DNA of 64,000 bases from DAOTXN01 sp034435435. Its GTDB lineage: Bacteria > Chloroflexota > Anaerolineae > S140-20. Position numbers and translations under genes: made by a program. How positions within the stretch are numbered: the stretch's first letter is position 1; each line of letters starts with the position of its first letter. A model generated the notes under the pieces. It had not been told where the DNA came from. It did no database searches and was given only the letters and a program-made list of their open reading frames with translations. The stretch covers positions 62,001-126,000 of the forward strand of contig DAOTXN010000135.1 of assembly GCA_034435435.1 (NCBI GenBank). The letters run 5' to 3'. Of this stretch, positions 54,428 to 63,378 are shown one piece after another.

Positions 54428-55303
54428 TCAACCCAAATACAGCAATGCCAACGCTGTTAGACCCCACAACCCAAAAGCGATTTGCAAGGGGTGATCTTTG
54501 AGCAGTACCTCGTCCGGCGGAGCCGTTTCTCCTTTTTGATGTATCAAATAGAGATAGCGAAAGATACTGTACAACACAAACGGAATGGTCAGCATCATCG
54601 TGTTGTTTTCGGGCAGGTGCGGATTGCCCGGATCAAAAGTGTACAGGGCATAAGCCAGCACGGTAGTCGCCGTGACCACGCTGATCATCTCGTCCAAAAA
54701 GGGCAGGCTATACTCTTCAAGAATAGCCCGATGGTGATTGGCGTTATTTTGCAGCAACACCAGCTCGCCCCGTCGCTTGCTCAGTCCCATAAACAGCGCC
54801 AGTAGCACCATACAAACATAGAGCCAGGGCGAAAAGCGTTCCGCATCCACCAGCGCCGCGCCCCCACCCACGCGCAACACAAAACCTGCCGCGATGGTCA
54901 ACACATCCACGATGACGACATTTTTCAACACGAACGAATAACCAATCTGCATCACCAGGTAAAGAACGACGATGCCACAGAAAAGTGGATGGAGTACAAA
55001 AGCCACCGGCAAACAAATCAATACCATGACGGGGATGGCAACCTGGGCCGTGCGCACCGCCAAGCGTCCCGAGGCCAGTGGCCGATGGCGTTTTTTAGGG
55101 TGCTGACGGTCCTGTTCAATGTCCGCCAGATCGTTGATTAAATAGACAGTTCCAGAAATAAAACAAAAGACGACAAAACCGATCATCGCGCGCAACAAAT
55201 AATTGATATTGGTCAGCTTGGCATCAAAGACGAGCGCCGCAAACACCACGACGTTCTTGGTCCATTGTTTCGGACGCATCGTGCGCAGCAGTTCCAGGAT
55301 CAA
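54428..55303 (-). CDS. UbiA-family prenyltransferase, decaprenyl-phosphate phosphoribosyltransferase-like
   Basis: About 291 residues with eight or more TM helices. The first aspartate-rich motif is NDLADIEQDRQHPKKRHRPL (about 68-87), close to the NDxxDxExDRxHPxKRxRP pattern of the actinobacterial enzyme that makes decaprenyl-phosphoribose for cell-wall arabinan. The second motif region, with VDVLTIAAGFVLRV, is also present. The acceptor would be a polyprenyl phosphate, but the donor is not proven. Start TTG 55303 was chosen because GGGAGGG lies four bases upstream; the frame start at 55396 has no such site. Confidence 0.82.
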   Translation of the reverse strand: MILELLRTMRPKQWTKNVVVFAALVFDAKLTNINYLLRAMIGFVVFCFISGTVYLINDLADIEQDRQHPKKRHRPLASGRLAVRTAQVAIPVMVLICLPVAFVLHPLFCGIVVLYLVMQIGYSFVLKNVVIVDVLTIAAGFVLRVGGGAALVDAERFSPWLYVCMVLLALFMGLSKRRGELVLLQNNANHHRAILEEYSLPFLDEMISVVTATTVLAYALYTFDPGNPHLPENNTMMLTIPFVLYSIFRYLYLIHQKGETAPPDEVLLKDHPLQIAFGLWGLTALALLYLG

Positions 55304-55402
55304 GATACCCTCCCAAGGGTTTGATATGAGCCGATGATACCAGAACCTGGCAGAAAGGGCAAGCACACGTTCATTGTTGCTCGACTTGACGCGCACCTAT
55401 TT

Positions 55403-55430
55403 TTGCCAAACAAGCCGATTCTGGTATAAT
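55403..55430 (+). promoter_or_regulatory. Promoter of the LysM gene
   Basis: TTGCCA (55403-55408), 16 bases and a perfect TATAAT (55425-55430) preceded by TGG. Predicted start near 55437. This makes the in-frame ATG at 55429 impossible as a start. Confidence 0.7.
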
Positions 55431-55435
55431 GCGCC

Positions 55436-55463
55436 GGGTCAACCGGTCCGTTGTGGTTGACCC
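55436..55463 (+). promoter_or_regulatory. Hairpin at the very 5' end of the LysM gene leader
   Basis: GGGTCAACC (55436-55444) and GGTTGACCC (55455-55463) pair perfectly over nine bases with a ten-base loop. Because it begins at the predicted transcript start, it would cap the mRNA. It could stabilise the mRNA or be an operator, since the DNA is also a palindrome with a ten-base spacer. Confidence 0.55.
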
Positions 55464-55473
55464 AGGGTTGAAT

Positions 55474-56625
55474 ATGGAAGAGCCTACACCCACACCCATT
55501 GCTCCAGAAGCTGGCGAACCGCGCTATTGTCCTGAATGTGGCAGTCGGGTGGCAGATCTTGCCACGGCCTGCCTGATGTGCGGCGCGTCGCTCGACGTTC
55601 AAGACATCCCTGCGCCGGAGGAGCCGTCTCGACCGCGGCTTCAGATTCCCTGGCGCGGCCTCATCGCCGGAATTTTGACCGCAGCCGCTTTTATCGCGGG
55701 CGTTGGTTGGTTGGTCAAAACACAGATAGCGATGTCGACTGGCACTGCCACACCGTCGTTGACATTCACTCCAACCCGCCCGCCTACGAACACGCCTAGA
55801 CCCACCGACACACCCTCGCCCACGGCCACTGCATCGCCTATCCCACCGCTGGCTCACCAGGTTCAGTCGGGAGAGACGTGCATCGGAATCGCCGCCCAAT
55901 ATGCGGTTCCACTGGATTTGTTAATCGCGTTGAATCCGGAGAAATGCGGCCAAGGGGCGACCATCCGGCCGGGCGACATTCTGATCGTACCGGCGGCGAC
56001 GCCCACGCCGGGTCCCACCCTGACCGTTGGCCCGGGCACGCCGTCGCCAGCGCCCCAGTGCCCTATCTACCACGTCGTTCAGCTCGGCGAAACGGGTTTG
56101 GGCATCGCCGAGCAGTACCACATTTCCCTCAACGAAATCGCAGCCGCTAATCCCGATCAGGATCTTGGCCAGTTACAAGTCAATCAAGTCTTGACCATCC
56201 CCTGTGGCACACCCATCCCGACGGCCACCCCGACGCCTGACCCAAACGCCACCCCGACACCCATTCCCAAGTACGCGGCCCCGGCGTTATTAAGCCCTGC
56301 GGCGAACGCTACAATGACCGATACGATCGTCCCTCTGCAATGGACGGCGGTCAGCCTGCTCCAGGAAAATGAAGTGTACGCCGTACGACTGCGCCGTTTA
56401 GATCAAAACGCGCCGGTCATAAGCCTCTTTACACGCACGACGCTGGTCCGCCTGGATGAGGAGTATGCGCCATCATCCCAAGAACCTATCCGCGAGTACA
56501 GTTGGGAAGTGACCCTGGTCCGCCGGGTCGGGGTGAGCGACACCGGCGAGCCGCGCTACTCGGCCGCCAGTTGGCCTAGCGAAAAGCGCATCTTCCGCTG
56601 GCTATACGCCGCCTCCCAAAAGTGA
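55474..56625 (+). CDS. Zinc-ribbon, TM and double-LysM protein
   Basis: 383 residues. It begins with a zinc-ribbon (RYCPECGSRVADLATACLMC, about 23-42), one TM helix (about 67-84, GLIAGILTAAAFIAGVGWL), and a Thr/Pro linker. Two LysM domains follow (HQVQSGETCIGIAAQYAVPL, about 128-175, and YHVVQLGETGLGIAEQYHIS, about 200-248), separated by a further linker, and a C-terminal beta-sandwich domain (APALLSPAANATMTDTIVPL). LysM binds peptidoglycan-type glycans; the zinc ribbon is cytoplasmic. ATG 55474 was chosen because the upstream ATG at 55429 lies inside the -10 box. Confidence 0.85.
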   Translation: MEEPTPTPIAPEAGEPRYCPECGSRVADLATACLMCGASLDVQDIPAPEEPSRPRLQIPWRGLIAGILTAAAFIAGVGWLVKTQIAMSTGTATPSLTFTPTRPPTNTPRPTDTPSPTATASPIPPLAHQVQSGETCIGIAAQYAVPLDLLIALNPEKCGQGATIRPGDILIVPAATPTPGPTLTVGPGTPSPAPQCPIYHVVQLGETGLGIAEQYHISLNEIAAANPDQDLGQLQVNQVLTIPCGTPIPTATPTPDPNATPTPIPKYAAPALLSPAANATMTDTIVPLQWTAVSLLQENEVYAVRLRRLDQNAPVISLFTRTTLVRLDEEYAPSSQEPIREYSWEVTLVRRVGVSDTGEPRYSAASWPSEKRIFRWLYAASQK

Positions 56626-56739
56626 CATTTATCACCAGGAAAAAGAGACAGTTGCGACTTTACTAACTATCGAGTCGTGCTATGATGACCACGAGGTATG
56701 GTTCATCTTTTCTTTCAAGCATTCAGCGGAGGCAAGGCA

Positions 56740-57603
56740 GTGTATAAAATTCTGGAAAAAGAGGTCCTGAGTGACATCAACAAGCTCATGGTCATCCAGG
56801 CCCCTCAAGTTGCACACAAGGCGCAGGCCGGGCAATTTGTCATCGTTCGCGCTCACGAGCGTGGTGAGCGCATTCCTCTGACCATCGCCGACTTTGACCG
56901 CCAGGCGGGCACCATCACCATCATTTTTCAAGAAGTGGGCAAGTCCACGATGGAGATGGGCACCTACAATGCGGGCGATGCCTTTTTGAATTTTATGGGA
57001 CCACTGGGGCACGCCACCGAGGTCGAAAACTACGGCACAGTCATTTGCATCGGCGGCGGTGTGGGTATTGCCCCGATTTATCCCATCGCCAAGGCCCTTA
57101 AAGAGGCCGGCAACACCGTGTTCTCAATCATCGGCGCCCGCACGCGGGACTTGCTCTTTTGGGAAGACAAAATGGGCGCGGTCAGCGACGAGCTGATCGT
57201 GTGCACCGACGATGGCTCTTACGGGCGTAAGGCCCTGGTCACGCAGCCTCTGAAAGAGCTGCTGGAATCTCGCGGTGACGCGATCAAAAAAGTGTGGGCC
57301 ATTGGACCGGCCATCATGATGAAGTTCTGTGTCAAGACCGCCGAGCCTTTTGGCGTACCCATCATCGTCAGTCTGAACACGATCATGGTGGACGGCACCG
57401 GGATGTGTGGCGGGTGTCGCGTCCAGCTCAAGGACGCAGCCCAATTTGTGTGCGTGGACGGCCCCGAATTCGACGGGCGACAGGTTGACTGGGATTTGCT
57501 CATGGCCCGCCAGGCGTTTTATCGAGACGAAGAGAAACGGGCCGTCGAGCAATGGGAACATCACTGCCGGCTCGAAGCGCAACTGGCCGAGACCCAGGCC
57601 TAA
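56740..57603 (+). CDS. Sulfide/dihydroorotate dehydrogenase-like FAD/NAD-binding protein (NfnA-like)
   Basis: 287 residues: FAD-binding ferredoxin-reductase fold (AGQFVIVRAHERGERIPLTI with the RxxxPLT FAD motif), NAD-binding GTVICIGGGVGIAPIYPIAK, and a C-terminal 2Fe-2S motif MCGGCRVQLKDAAQFVCVDG with four cysteines. This is the small subunit of NfnAB (NADH-dependent reduced ferredoxin:NADP oxidoreductase) or of SudAB sulfide dehydrogenase. It is followed 20 bases later by its large partner. The start is GTG 56740 behind CGGAGG; an ATG at 56698 has no good site. Confidence 0.92.
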   Translation: MYKILEKEVLSDINKLMVIQAPQVAHKAQAGQFVIVRAHERGERIPLTIADFDRQAGTITIIFQEVGKSTMEMGTYNAGDAFLNFMGPLGHATEVENYGTVICIGGGVGIAPIYPIAKALKEAGNTVFSIIGARTRDLLFWEDKMGAVSDELIVCTDDGSYGRKALVTQPLKELLESRGDAIKKVWAIGPAIMMKFCVKTAEPFGVPIIVSLNTIMVDGTGMCGGCRVQLKDAAQFVCVDGPEFDGRQVDWDLLMARQAFYRDEEKRAVEQWEHHCRLEAQLAETQA

Positions 57604-57623
57604 ATTATAGAAAAGGTGAGAGA

Positions 57624-59099
57624 ATGGCTGAATTGAAACCCAAAGACCGCATGAAAATCCCTCGGCAGACAATGCCACACCAGTCGGCCGAGGAGCGCCG
57701 GGCCAACTTTAATGAAGTCGCCACCGGCCTGACGCTGGAATTGGCTATGATGGAGGCCGAACGTTGCCTGCAATGCAAAGAATCGCCCTGCGTGGAAGGC
57801 TGCCCGGTGGAGGTGATGATCCCGCAGTTCATTCGGGCCTTACGCGAAGGCGACTTGCCCCAGGCCGCCCGCATTCTCAAGAGCAAAAACAATCTACCCG
57901 CCATTTGCGGGCGCGTCTGCCCCCAAGAGAGCCAATGCGAGGTCAAGTGCCTGGTGGGAAAGCGCGGCGAGCCGGTCGCCATCGGGCGCTTGGAGCGCTT
58001 TGTCGCCGACTGGGAGCTTTCGCAAAGCCACGAACCGCCGTCGCCGCCGCCATCCACGGGCAAGCGCGTAGCCGTTATCGGCTCCGGCCCGGCCGGGCTG
58101 ACCTGCGCCGGCGACCTGGCTCGCATGGGGCACAATGTCACCGTCTTTGAGGCTTTGCAGGACCCCGGCGGTGTGTTGGTGTATGGCATCCCAGAATTTC
58201 GTCTACCCAAGGCCGTCGTCCAGGCCGAGGTGGATTACATCAAAAGCCTGGGCGTGCAAGTAAGAACCGACGCCGTCATTGGACAACTCTACACCATTGA
58301 CGAATTGCTCAACAAAGAGGGGTACGATGTCGTCTTTCTCGGCACCGGCGCAGGTTTGCCGTCCTTTATGAACATCCCTGGCATCAATTATAACGGCGTG
58401 ATGTCGGCCAACGAATTCCTCACCCGCGTCAACTTGATGAAGGGTTATCTCTTTCCTGAATACGACACGCCGGTCAAGGTGGGTAAAAAGGTCGCCGTCA
58501 TCGGCGCGGGCAACGTGGCCATGGACGCGGCCCGCTCGGCGCTGCGCCTGGGCACGCTCCAAGCTCGGAACGACGGCAGCGAGCCGCCCCAGGTGTACAT
58601 CGTCTATCGCCGCTCCTCGACCGAAGTGCCGGCCCGGGCTGAAGAAGTCGAGCACGCCAAAGAAGAAGGCGTCATTTTTAAATTCCTTACCAACCCCGTT
58701 GAGATTATAGGCGACGAAAAAGGCGCCGTCGTCGGTATGCGCTGCATTCAAATGGAATTAGGCGAGCCTGACGACAGCGGGCGGCGGCGTCCGGTCCCGG
58801 TCGAAGGCTCCGAGTTCGACATGGACGTGGATACGGTCATTATGGCGCTGGGTACGCGCCCGAATCCGATGGTGTTCCAAAGCTCGGGTGGGCTGGAGCG
58901 CACCCGCTGGGGTACCGTCGTGGCAAACGAACAAACCGGCCTGACCACCAAAAGCCGCGTCTGGGCCGGCGGCGACGTGGTCACCGGCGCGGCCACCGTC
59001 ATCAGCGCGATGGGCGCAGGCAAAGCCGCCGCTGCCGACATTGACCGTTTTTTGCGCGGTGAGCCAGTGTACGAGGAAGGATTGCTGGCCGAAGCCTAA
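57624..59099 (+). CDS. gltA: NADPH-dependent glutamate synthase-type flavoprotein (NfnB/GltA-like)
   Basis: 491 residues. The N-terminal half has the two 4Fe-4S binding motifs CLQCKESPCVEGCPV and CGRVCPQESQCEVKC. The rest is a double-Rossmann FAD/NADPH domain: VAVIGSGPAGLTCAGDLARM, DPGGVLVYGIPEFRLPKAVV, VAVIGAGNVAMDAARSALRL, and AGGDVVTGAATVISAMGAGK. This matches the beta-like subunit of glutamate synthase that serves as the large subunit of NfnAB. Together with the preceding gene it would couple NADPH, ferredoxin and NADH by flavin-based bifurcation. RBS AAAGGTGAG. A strong terminator follows. Confidence 0.93.
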   Translation: MAELKPKDRMKIPRQTMPHQSAEERRANFNEVATGLTLELAMMEAERCLQCKESPCVEGCPVEVMIPQFIRALREGDLPQAARILKSKNNLPAICGRVCPQESQCEVKCLVGKRGEPVAIGRLERFVADWELSQSHEPPSPPPSTGKRVAVIGSGPAGLTCAGDLARMGHNVTVFEALQDPGGVLVYGIPEFRLPKAVVQAEVDYIKSLGVQVRTDAVIGQLYTIDELLNKEGYDVVFLGTGAGLPSFMNIPGINYNGVMSANEFLTRVNLMKGYLFPEYDTPVKVGKKVAVIGAGNVAMDAARSALRLGTLQARNDGSEPPQVYIVYRRSSTEVPARAEEVEHAKEEGVIFKFLTNPVEIIGDEKGAVVGMRCIQMELGEPDDSGRRRPVPVEGSEFDMDVDTVIMALGTRPNPMVFQSSGGLERTRWGTVVANEQTGLTTKSRVWAGGDVVTGAATVISAMGAGKAAAADIDRFLRGEPVYEEGLLAEA

Positions 59100-59119
59100 A
59101 AACACCCCCTTTACATGCA

Positions 59120-59152
59120 CCAGGCTCCCAATTTCGGGGGCCTGGTTTTTTT
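59120..59152 (+). terminator. Rho-independent terminator of the flavoprotein operon
   Basis: CCAGGC (59120-59125) pairs with GCCTGG (59140-59145) and inner CCC/GGG add to the stem; TTTTTTT follows at 59146-59152. It meets the 3' end of the convergent sortase gene. Confidence 0.85.
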
Positions 59153-60003
59153 CATCCTTGTTCATCTACCAACTCGCCCACGATGACGATGCGCTGGGTG
59201 TCGATCAGGTACGGATAACACGAGATCAGCGTGACCACCGGCTCGCGGGTGGGCGCCATCACCTCCACTTGGTCGGGTGCAATGATACGTTTGGCTTTAA
59301 CGACATAGCGGTACACGTGCGTCGTCGTCTCTACCGTGATTTCGTCCTCCAGTTGCAGGTCGGGCAGGCGGCGAAAGATCTCGCCAAAGATGTCGTTGTG
59401 GGCCGAGAGCACCATATTGCCGCGCTCGCCCGGGTTGGCCGAGCCGGGAGTATGCCCCACGCCCAATTTGAGCGACTCCCAGTCATCTCCCAACACGATA
59501 GGGGCGTCTACGTTGATGGAGGGAATGATAATGCGCACCGGATGTTCCGGCCTGACTTCCACCGTGGGCAACGGCGCTGGAGAGGGAATCTCGACCAGCG
59601 GGCGCAGATGTTCGGGGATGCTGGCTTCGATGGGTTGGGCGCCGCCGGGCGCGGTGGGCGGCGTGTGACCGCCGGGCAGATAAGCCACGGCGATGGCCGC
59701 CGCCGCCGTCGGCGTGGGGCGCGCCTGCTCCAGACTGGCGACCGAAGCGGCGATGTTGGCAGACGAGGCCTCATTCGCAGCGTCGCGCGCCCGAAACCAG
59801 CCCACTACGGCGGCGATGAGCGCGACGACCACGGCGACTTCGACCAGTGTCATCGCGCGGTCTAGCCACAGCGCGACCTGAAACCGTCGGGGACGAGCGG
59901 CAGACACGCCCAATGTGTCGCCGCGCGCCCGGGCCGCTTTGCGCTCGGCGATGAGCTGCTCCAGTTCTTCTAGGCCGATCTCATCTACGCGCCGACTAGG
60001 CAT
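59152..60003 (-). CDS. Sortase
   Basis: 283 residues. A cytoplasmic start, one TM helix (about 51-69, MTLVEVAVVVALIAAVVGWF), a long linker rich in Pro and Ala, then the catalytic barrel (about 155-283). The histidine is in MVLSAHNDIFGEIFRRLPDL, and the cysteine is in VTLISCYPYLIDTQRIVIVG with a trailing arginine. PVRIIIPSINVDAPIVLGDD is the strand that opens sortase domains. The catalytic strand reads LISC where many sortases have LxTC. Target proteins with a sorting motif were not seen nearby. It follows the triple thioredoxin-like gene by seven bases. Confidence 0.88.
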   Translation of the reverse strand: MPSRRVDEIGLEELEQLIAERKAARARGDTLGVSAARPRRFQVALWLDRAMTLVEVAVVVALIAAVVGWFRARDAANEASSANIAASVASLEQARPTPTAAAAIAVAYLPGGHTPPTAPGGAQPIEASIPEHLRPLVEIPSPAPLPTVEVRPEHPVRIIIPSINVDAPIVLGDDWESLKLGVGHTPGSANPGERGNMVLSAHNDIFGEIFRRLPDLQLEDEITVETTTHVYRYVVKAKRIIAPDQVEVMAPTREPVVTLISCYPYLIDTQRIVIVGELVDEQG

Positions 60004-60010
60004 AGTCTGC

Positions 60011-62020
60011 TCATTTTCCTGCCAGTTCGGCTTCGATCATCTGCACAAAAACCTCGTAGGGTTGAGCGCCGCTCAAGGGCTGGCCGTTGATGAAAAAGGC
60101 CGGGGTTCCGCTTACACCAAAGCCCGCGCCCTCGCGCAAATCGGCCATCACCAGCTCTTCGTAACGTCCGCTGTCCAAACACTCATCGAAAGCCGTCTGA
60201 TCCAGCCCCAACCGCCCGGCGTAACTCTTGAACACAGCCGCGTGATCGGAATTGTTGCTCCATTGATCCTGTCCGGCGAAAAGCCAGTCGTGCATCTGCC
60301 AATACATATCGTCCCCGCCGACCTCGCGGGCGCAGCGAGCCGCTTCGGCAGCCTTGAGCGCCTGCGGATGAATAGAAGTCAACGGAAAGTCCTTGAACAC
60401 ATAGCGCGCCTGGCCGGTTTTGACATAGTTTTCGAGCAATTGAGGCCAGGTCTGCTCAAAATGCCGCGAACAAAAGGGACATTGATAGTCGGAATATTCG
60501 ACAATCGTGATGGGCGCCTTGACGTCGCCGCGCACCGGTGCATCTCCCAACGGCACATCGGCGGGGGCCAGCGTCGGGCGTGGCTGTTGTTGGGCTTGTT
60601 GCTCGGCCTGGGCGCGGGCGATGGCCTCGGCGATGGCCTGGCGCAACTGACCATTCTCGGCCAGCGTGATGGCCTGGTCAAAGAACTCGATAGGCAACGC
60701 GCCGCTAAAAGGATAGCCGTCGATGAAAAAGGTGGGCGTGCCGCTCACGCCATAGGCAAAGCCTTCTCGCACGTCGGCCTGGACGGTCGCGGTCGTGCGG
60801 TCGCCATCCAGACACGCATCGAAAGCGGATTGGTCCAGCCCAAGCTCTGCGGCGAAACGCTTGAACACGCTCACGTGCTCCGCGTTTCCGGCCCATTCGT
60901 CCTGAAGCTCAAACAGCCGGTCGTGCATCTGCCAGTAGACGTCGTCTCCGCCCACCTCGCGGGCGCAACGGGCCGCCGCGTGGGCTTTGGGCGCCTGGGG
61001 ATGGATCTGGGTGAGCGGAAAGTCTCTGAACACGTAATACACCCGCCCGGCGTCAATGTATTGCTGCTTTAGCGTCGCCCAGGTCTGCGCAAAATGCTGC
61101 GCACAATACGGGCACTGGTAATCGGTGAACTCGACCAGCGTCACCGGGGCATTGGGATCGCCCAGCGCCAGGAGCGTATCGTCGCTGGCGCCCTGTTCAA
61201 AAGCAAAGGCTGCCGGAGTCGGCGCCAGCGCCTCGAGGTCACTGGGTTGGGCATTGGCCTGAGCCGTCACCGGCTCACCCGCCAGCGCCCCATCAATGAC
61301 TGCTGAGAAAGCCGAAAAGGGTTGAGCGCCTACCAAGACTTGACCGTTGATGAAAAACGAGGGCGTGCCGCGCACGCCGCGCGACGTACCCTCGCGCGAG
61401 TCGCTTTCCACGTGGGCAGCAGTGCGCCCGCTGTCGAGACAATCGTCAAAAGCCGCTTGTTCAATGCCCAGCGCAGCGGCATAACCTTTGAAAATGTTCA
61501 CCGCGTCGGATTGGCCCGACCATTCCTGTTGGCCTTTGAACAGGCGGTCGTGCATCTCCCAGTAGGCTTGCGCTCCGTCCACCTCTCCGGCGCAGTTGGC
61601 CGCCTCGGCGGCTTTGGGCGACTGGGGTTGGCTGCTGAGAGGAAAGTCGTTGAACACATACATCACCTGCCCCGTCTCGACGTAGCGCGTCATCAGCTCG
61701 GTATAGGTCTCGGCGAAAAAGCGTCCACAATAGGGGCACTGGTAACTGGAGTATTCTTCGATCACGACGCTCGCGTCGGGATTGCCTTTGAAAGGGTGTC
61801 CTGCGGCGGTAAAGCCCACGCTGTAGAGCTGGCTTGGCTGTGTTTGACCGTCATCGCTGGTGTTTTCGGACGCTGGTTTCTGCACGGCGGCGGGAGTCGT
61901 GTCGGTTGCATCGCCGCCGGTCGGCTGGCAGCTTGTTACGATGACAGACAACAGCACCCATAGCATGGCCCACCAGCGCAATGCACGACGAGATGGTTGG
62001 GGGGAAACTTGCGGCTTCAT
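60011..62020 (-). CDS. Lipoprotein with three DsbA-like thioredoxin domains
   Basis: 669 residues. A lipoprotein signal (RWWAMLWVLLSVIVTSC, modification cysteine about residue 32) precedes three tandem DsbA-like domains. Their active sites are YSSYQCPYCGRFFAETYTEL, FTDYQCPYCAQHFAQTW and YSDYQCPFCSRHFEQTW; each domain repeats a MHDxLF block, a helical GLDQxAFxxCLDxxR block (with an extra cysteine) and GVxGTPxFFINGxxxxGAxP. So one protein holds three CxxC redox centres, a clear internal triplication. It would form or isomerise disulfides outside the membrane. The start follows AAAGGAG. The frame runs on upstream to 62593 only as a shadow of lgt. Confidence 0.92.
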   Translation of the reverse strand: MKPQVSPQPSRRALRWWAMLWVLLSVIVTSCQPTGGDATDTTPAAVQKPASENTSDDGQTQPSQLYSVGFTAAGHPFKGNPDASVVIEEYSSYQCPYCGRFFAETYTELMTRYVETGQVMYVFNDFPLSSQPQSPKAAEAANCAGEVDGAQAYWEMHDRLFKGQQEWSGQSDAVNIFKGYAAALGIEQAAFDDCLDSGRTAAHVESDSREGTSRGVRGTPSFFINGQVLVGAQPFSAFSAVIDGALAGEPVTAQANAQPSDLEALAPTPAAFAFEQGASDDTLLALGDPNAPVTLVEFTDYQCPYCAQHFAQTWATLKQQYIDAGRVYYVFRDFPLTQIHPQAPKAHAAARCAREVGGDDVYWQMHDRLFELQDEWAGNAEHVSVFKRFAAELGLDQSAFDACLDGDRTTATVQADVREGFAYGVSGTPTFFIDGYPFSGALPIEFFDQAITLAENGQLRQAIAEAIARAQAEQQAQQQPRPTLAPADVPLGDAPVRGDVKAPITIVEYSDYQCPFCSRHFEQTWPQLLENYVKTGQARYVFKDFPLTSIHPQALKAAEAARCAREVGGDDMYWQMHDWLFAGQDQWSNNSDHAAVFKSYAGRLGLDQTAFDECLDSGRYEELVMADLREGAGFGVSGTPAFFINGQPLSGAQPYEVFVQMIEAELAGK

Positions 62021-62137
62021 AAACGCTCTCCTTTGCCTCGGCCTGTTGGCGCGCACTGCGAGTGGGCTGGCGCCAATTCCAGGCATTATAAGACCTTGCA
62101 TTGGCTCTGTCAATGAATTGGTCCAATGGTTGCTTGC

Positions 62138-62166
62138 TTGGTGTCTTTCGGTCTTTGTGGTAAAAT
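62138..62166 (+). promoter_or_regulatory. Promoter of lgt
   Basis: TTGGTG (62138-62143), 17 bases and TAAAAT (62161-62166), preceded by TGTGG. Predicted start near 62174, with a leader of about 36 bases carrying AAGGTGAG. Confidence 0.6.
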
Positions 62167-62209
62167 CTGACCCCAGCCTGAACGACGATTTGCGCAGAAA
62201 GGTGAGCAA

Positions 62210-63064
62210 ATGTCCATTGACCAAATAGGGATTCACATCGGCCCGCTGTATATCCGTTTCTACGCGCTGGCGCTGATGAGCGGCATCATCGCCGCGGGTG
62301 CGCTCATCGCCCAGCGGGCCAAACGCCACGGCCAGGACCCCGAGCACGTCTGGAATGGGATCTTTGTGGTCGCTTTGGCCGGCATCATCGGCGCGCGCTT
62401 GTATCATGTGTTGACGCCGCCGCCCAGCATGGGCATAACGGTGTGGGAATATCTCACTTCTTTCGAACAAGTGCAGGTTTGGAGCTTCAAGTTCGACCTC
62501 CCGAAAGCGCTTGCCACCTGGGAAGGCGGGCTGGGCGTCCCCGGCGCGCTCATCGCTGGCGCATTGGCAGTGTTGTTTTACGCTCGTCGTCACCGTTTGG
62601 ATTTCTGGCTGTGGGCCGATTTGATCGCCCCGGCGGTGGCGTTGGGGCAGGCCATAGGACGGTGGGGCAACTATTTCAACCAGGAGCTATACGGCAAACC
62701 CACCGACTTGCCTTGGGCTGTTACCATTCGCCCCGAAAACCGCGTGGCGGGCTATGAAACCTTTGCCCGTTTTCACCCCATGTTCCTGTACGAGATGATC
62801 ATGAACCTGTTGATCTGCGGCGGGCTGATCTGGATCGGCGAGCGTTTCTCTCACCGCTTGCGGTCGGGCGACTTGTTGGGGCTGTATGCCATCTTTTATT
62901 TCAGCGGGCGCTTTTTTCTGGAATATCTAAAACTAGACGCGCCCGCGCTGAGCAGTGGGCCGACGGTGGCTCAGGTATTCTCACTCGTCGTCATAGTCGG
63001 CGGCTTGGCCTTTTTAGTGCTACGCCACCGTTGGATGGGCGCAGTGGATGGATCTGCGACTTAG
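62210..63064 (+). CDS. lgt: Prolipoprotein diacylglyceryl transferase
   Basis: 284-residue multi-TM enzyme that transfers diacylglyceryl from phosphatidylglycerol to the cysteine of prolipoproteins. Family blocks: IHIGPLYIRFYALALMSGII, GIIGARLYHVL (Arg/Tyr/His), TWEGGLGVPGALIAGALAVL, AVALGQAIGRWGNYFNQELY (the IGRxxNFxNxE signature with GRWGNYFNQE) and HPMFLYEMIMNLLI. Divergent from the DsbA-like lipoprotein gene, whose product would be its own substrate. The start follows AAAGGTGAG. Confidence 0.95.
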   Translation: MSIDQIGIHIGPLYIRFYALALMSGIIAAGALIAQRAKRHGQDPEHVWNGIFVVALAGIIGARLYHVLTPPPSMGITVWEYLTSFEQVQVWSFKFDLPKALATWEGGLGVPGALIAGALAVLFYARRHRLDFWLWADLIAPAVALGQAIGRWGNYFNQELYGKPTDLPWAVTIRPENRVAGYETFARFHPMFLYEMIMNLLICGGLIWIGERFSHRLRSGDLLGLYAIFYFSGRFFLEYLKLDAPALSSGPTVAQVFSLVVIVGGLAFLVLRHRWMGAVDGSAT

Positions 63065-63112
63065 TCTACCCTCTTGCATGTCGCTGGCCCGTGAGTTGCG
63101 GGGGCGAGCAAT

Positions 63113-63142
63113 AAAAAATCCCCGCCGAATGCCTGCGGGGAT
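63113..63142 (-). terminator. Rho-independent terminator of the cold-shock gene
   Basis: On the minus strand ATCCCCGC and GCGGGGAT form an 8-bp stem around a 9-base loop, followed by TTTTTT. Confidence 0.85.
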
Positions 63143-63165
63143 AGGTGACCAGTCTCAAGTATGAG

Positions 63166-63378
63166 TTAAATTTTGCGCACTTCGGCGGCGGCAGGTCCTT
63201 TTTTCCCTTGCTCCACCTTAAACTCGACGCGCTGGCCTTCTGCCAGGCTACGAAAGCCTCCTTGATCGGCGATGGCCGAAAAGTGTACAAACACATCTCC
63301 GCCAGAATCGCGCTCAATAAAGCCATAGCCTTTGGTGTCGTTGAACCATTTGACGGTTCCCTGTTCACGCTCGTCCAT
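63166..63378 (-). CDS. Cold-shock domain protein (CspA family)
   Basis: 70 residues: GTVKWFNDTKGYGFIERDSG (RNP1 KGYGFI) and DVFVHFSAIADQGGFRSLAE (RNP2 VFVHF). Small single-stranded nucleic acid-binding protein that melts RNA structure, typically at low temperature or in growth transitions. GAAGGGG lies before the ATG. It has a consensus promoter and a leader of about 117 bases, a pattern seen in cold-shock genes whose leader controls translation. Confidence 0.96.
   Translation of the reverse strand: MDEREQGTVKWFNDTKGYGFIERDSGGDVFVHFSAIADQGGFRSLAEGQRVEFKVEQGKKGPAAAEVRKI

Noticed and set aside
55429..55473. LysM protein starting at ATG 55429
   Set aside because: That ATG overlaps the -10 box TATAAT, so it cannot be in the mRNA.
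62021..62593. Longer N-terminus for the triple DsbA-like protein
   Set aside because: The frame runs antisense through lgt; ATG 62020 has AAAGGAG and begins a proper lipoprotein signal.
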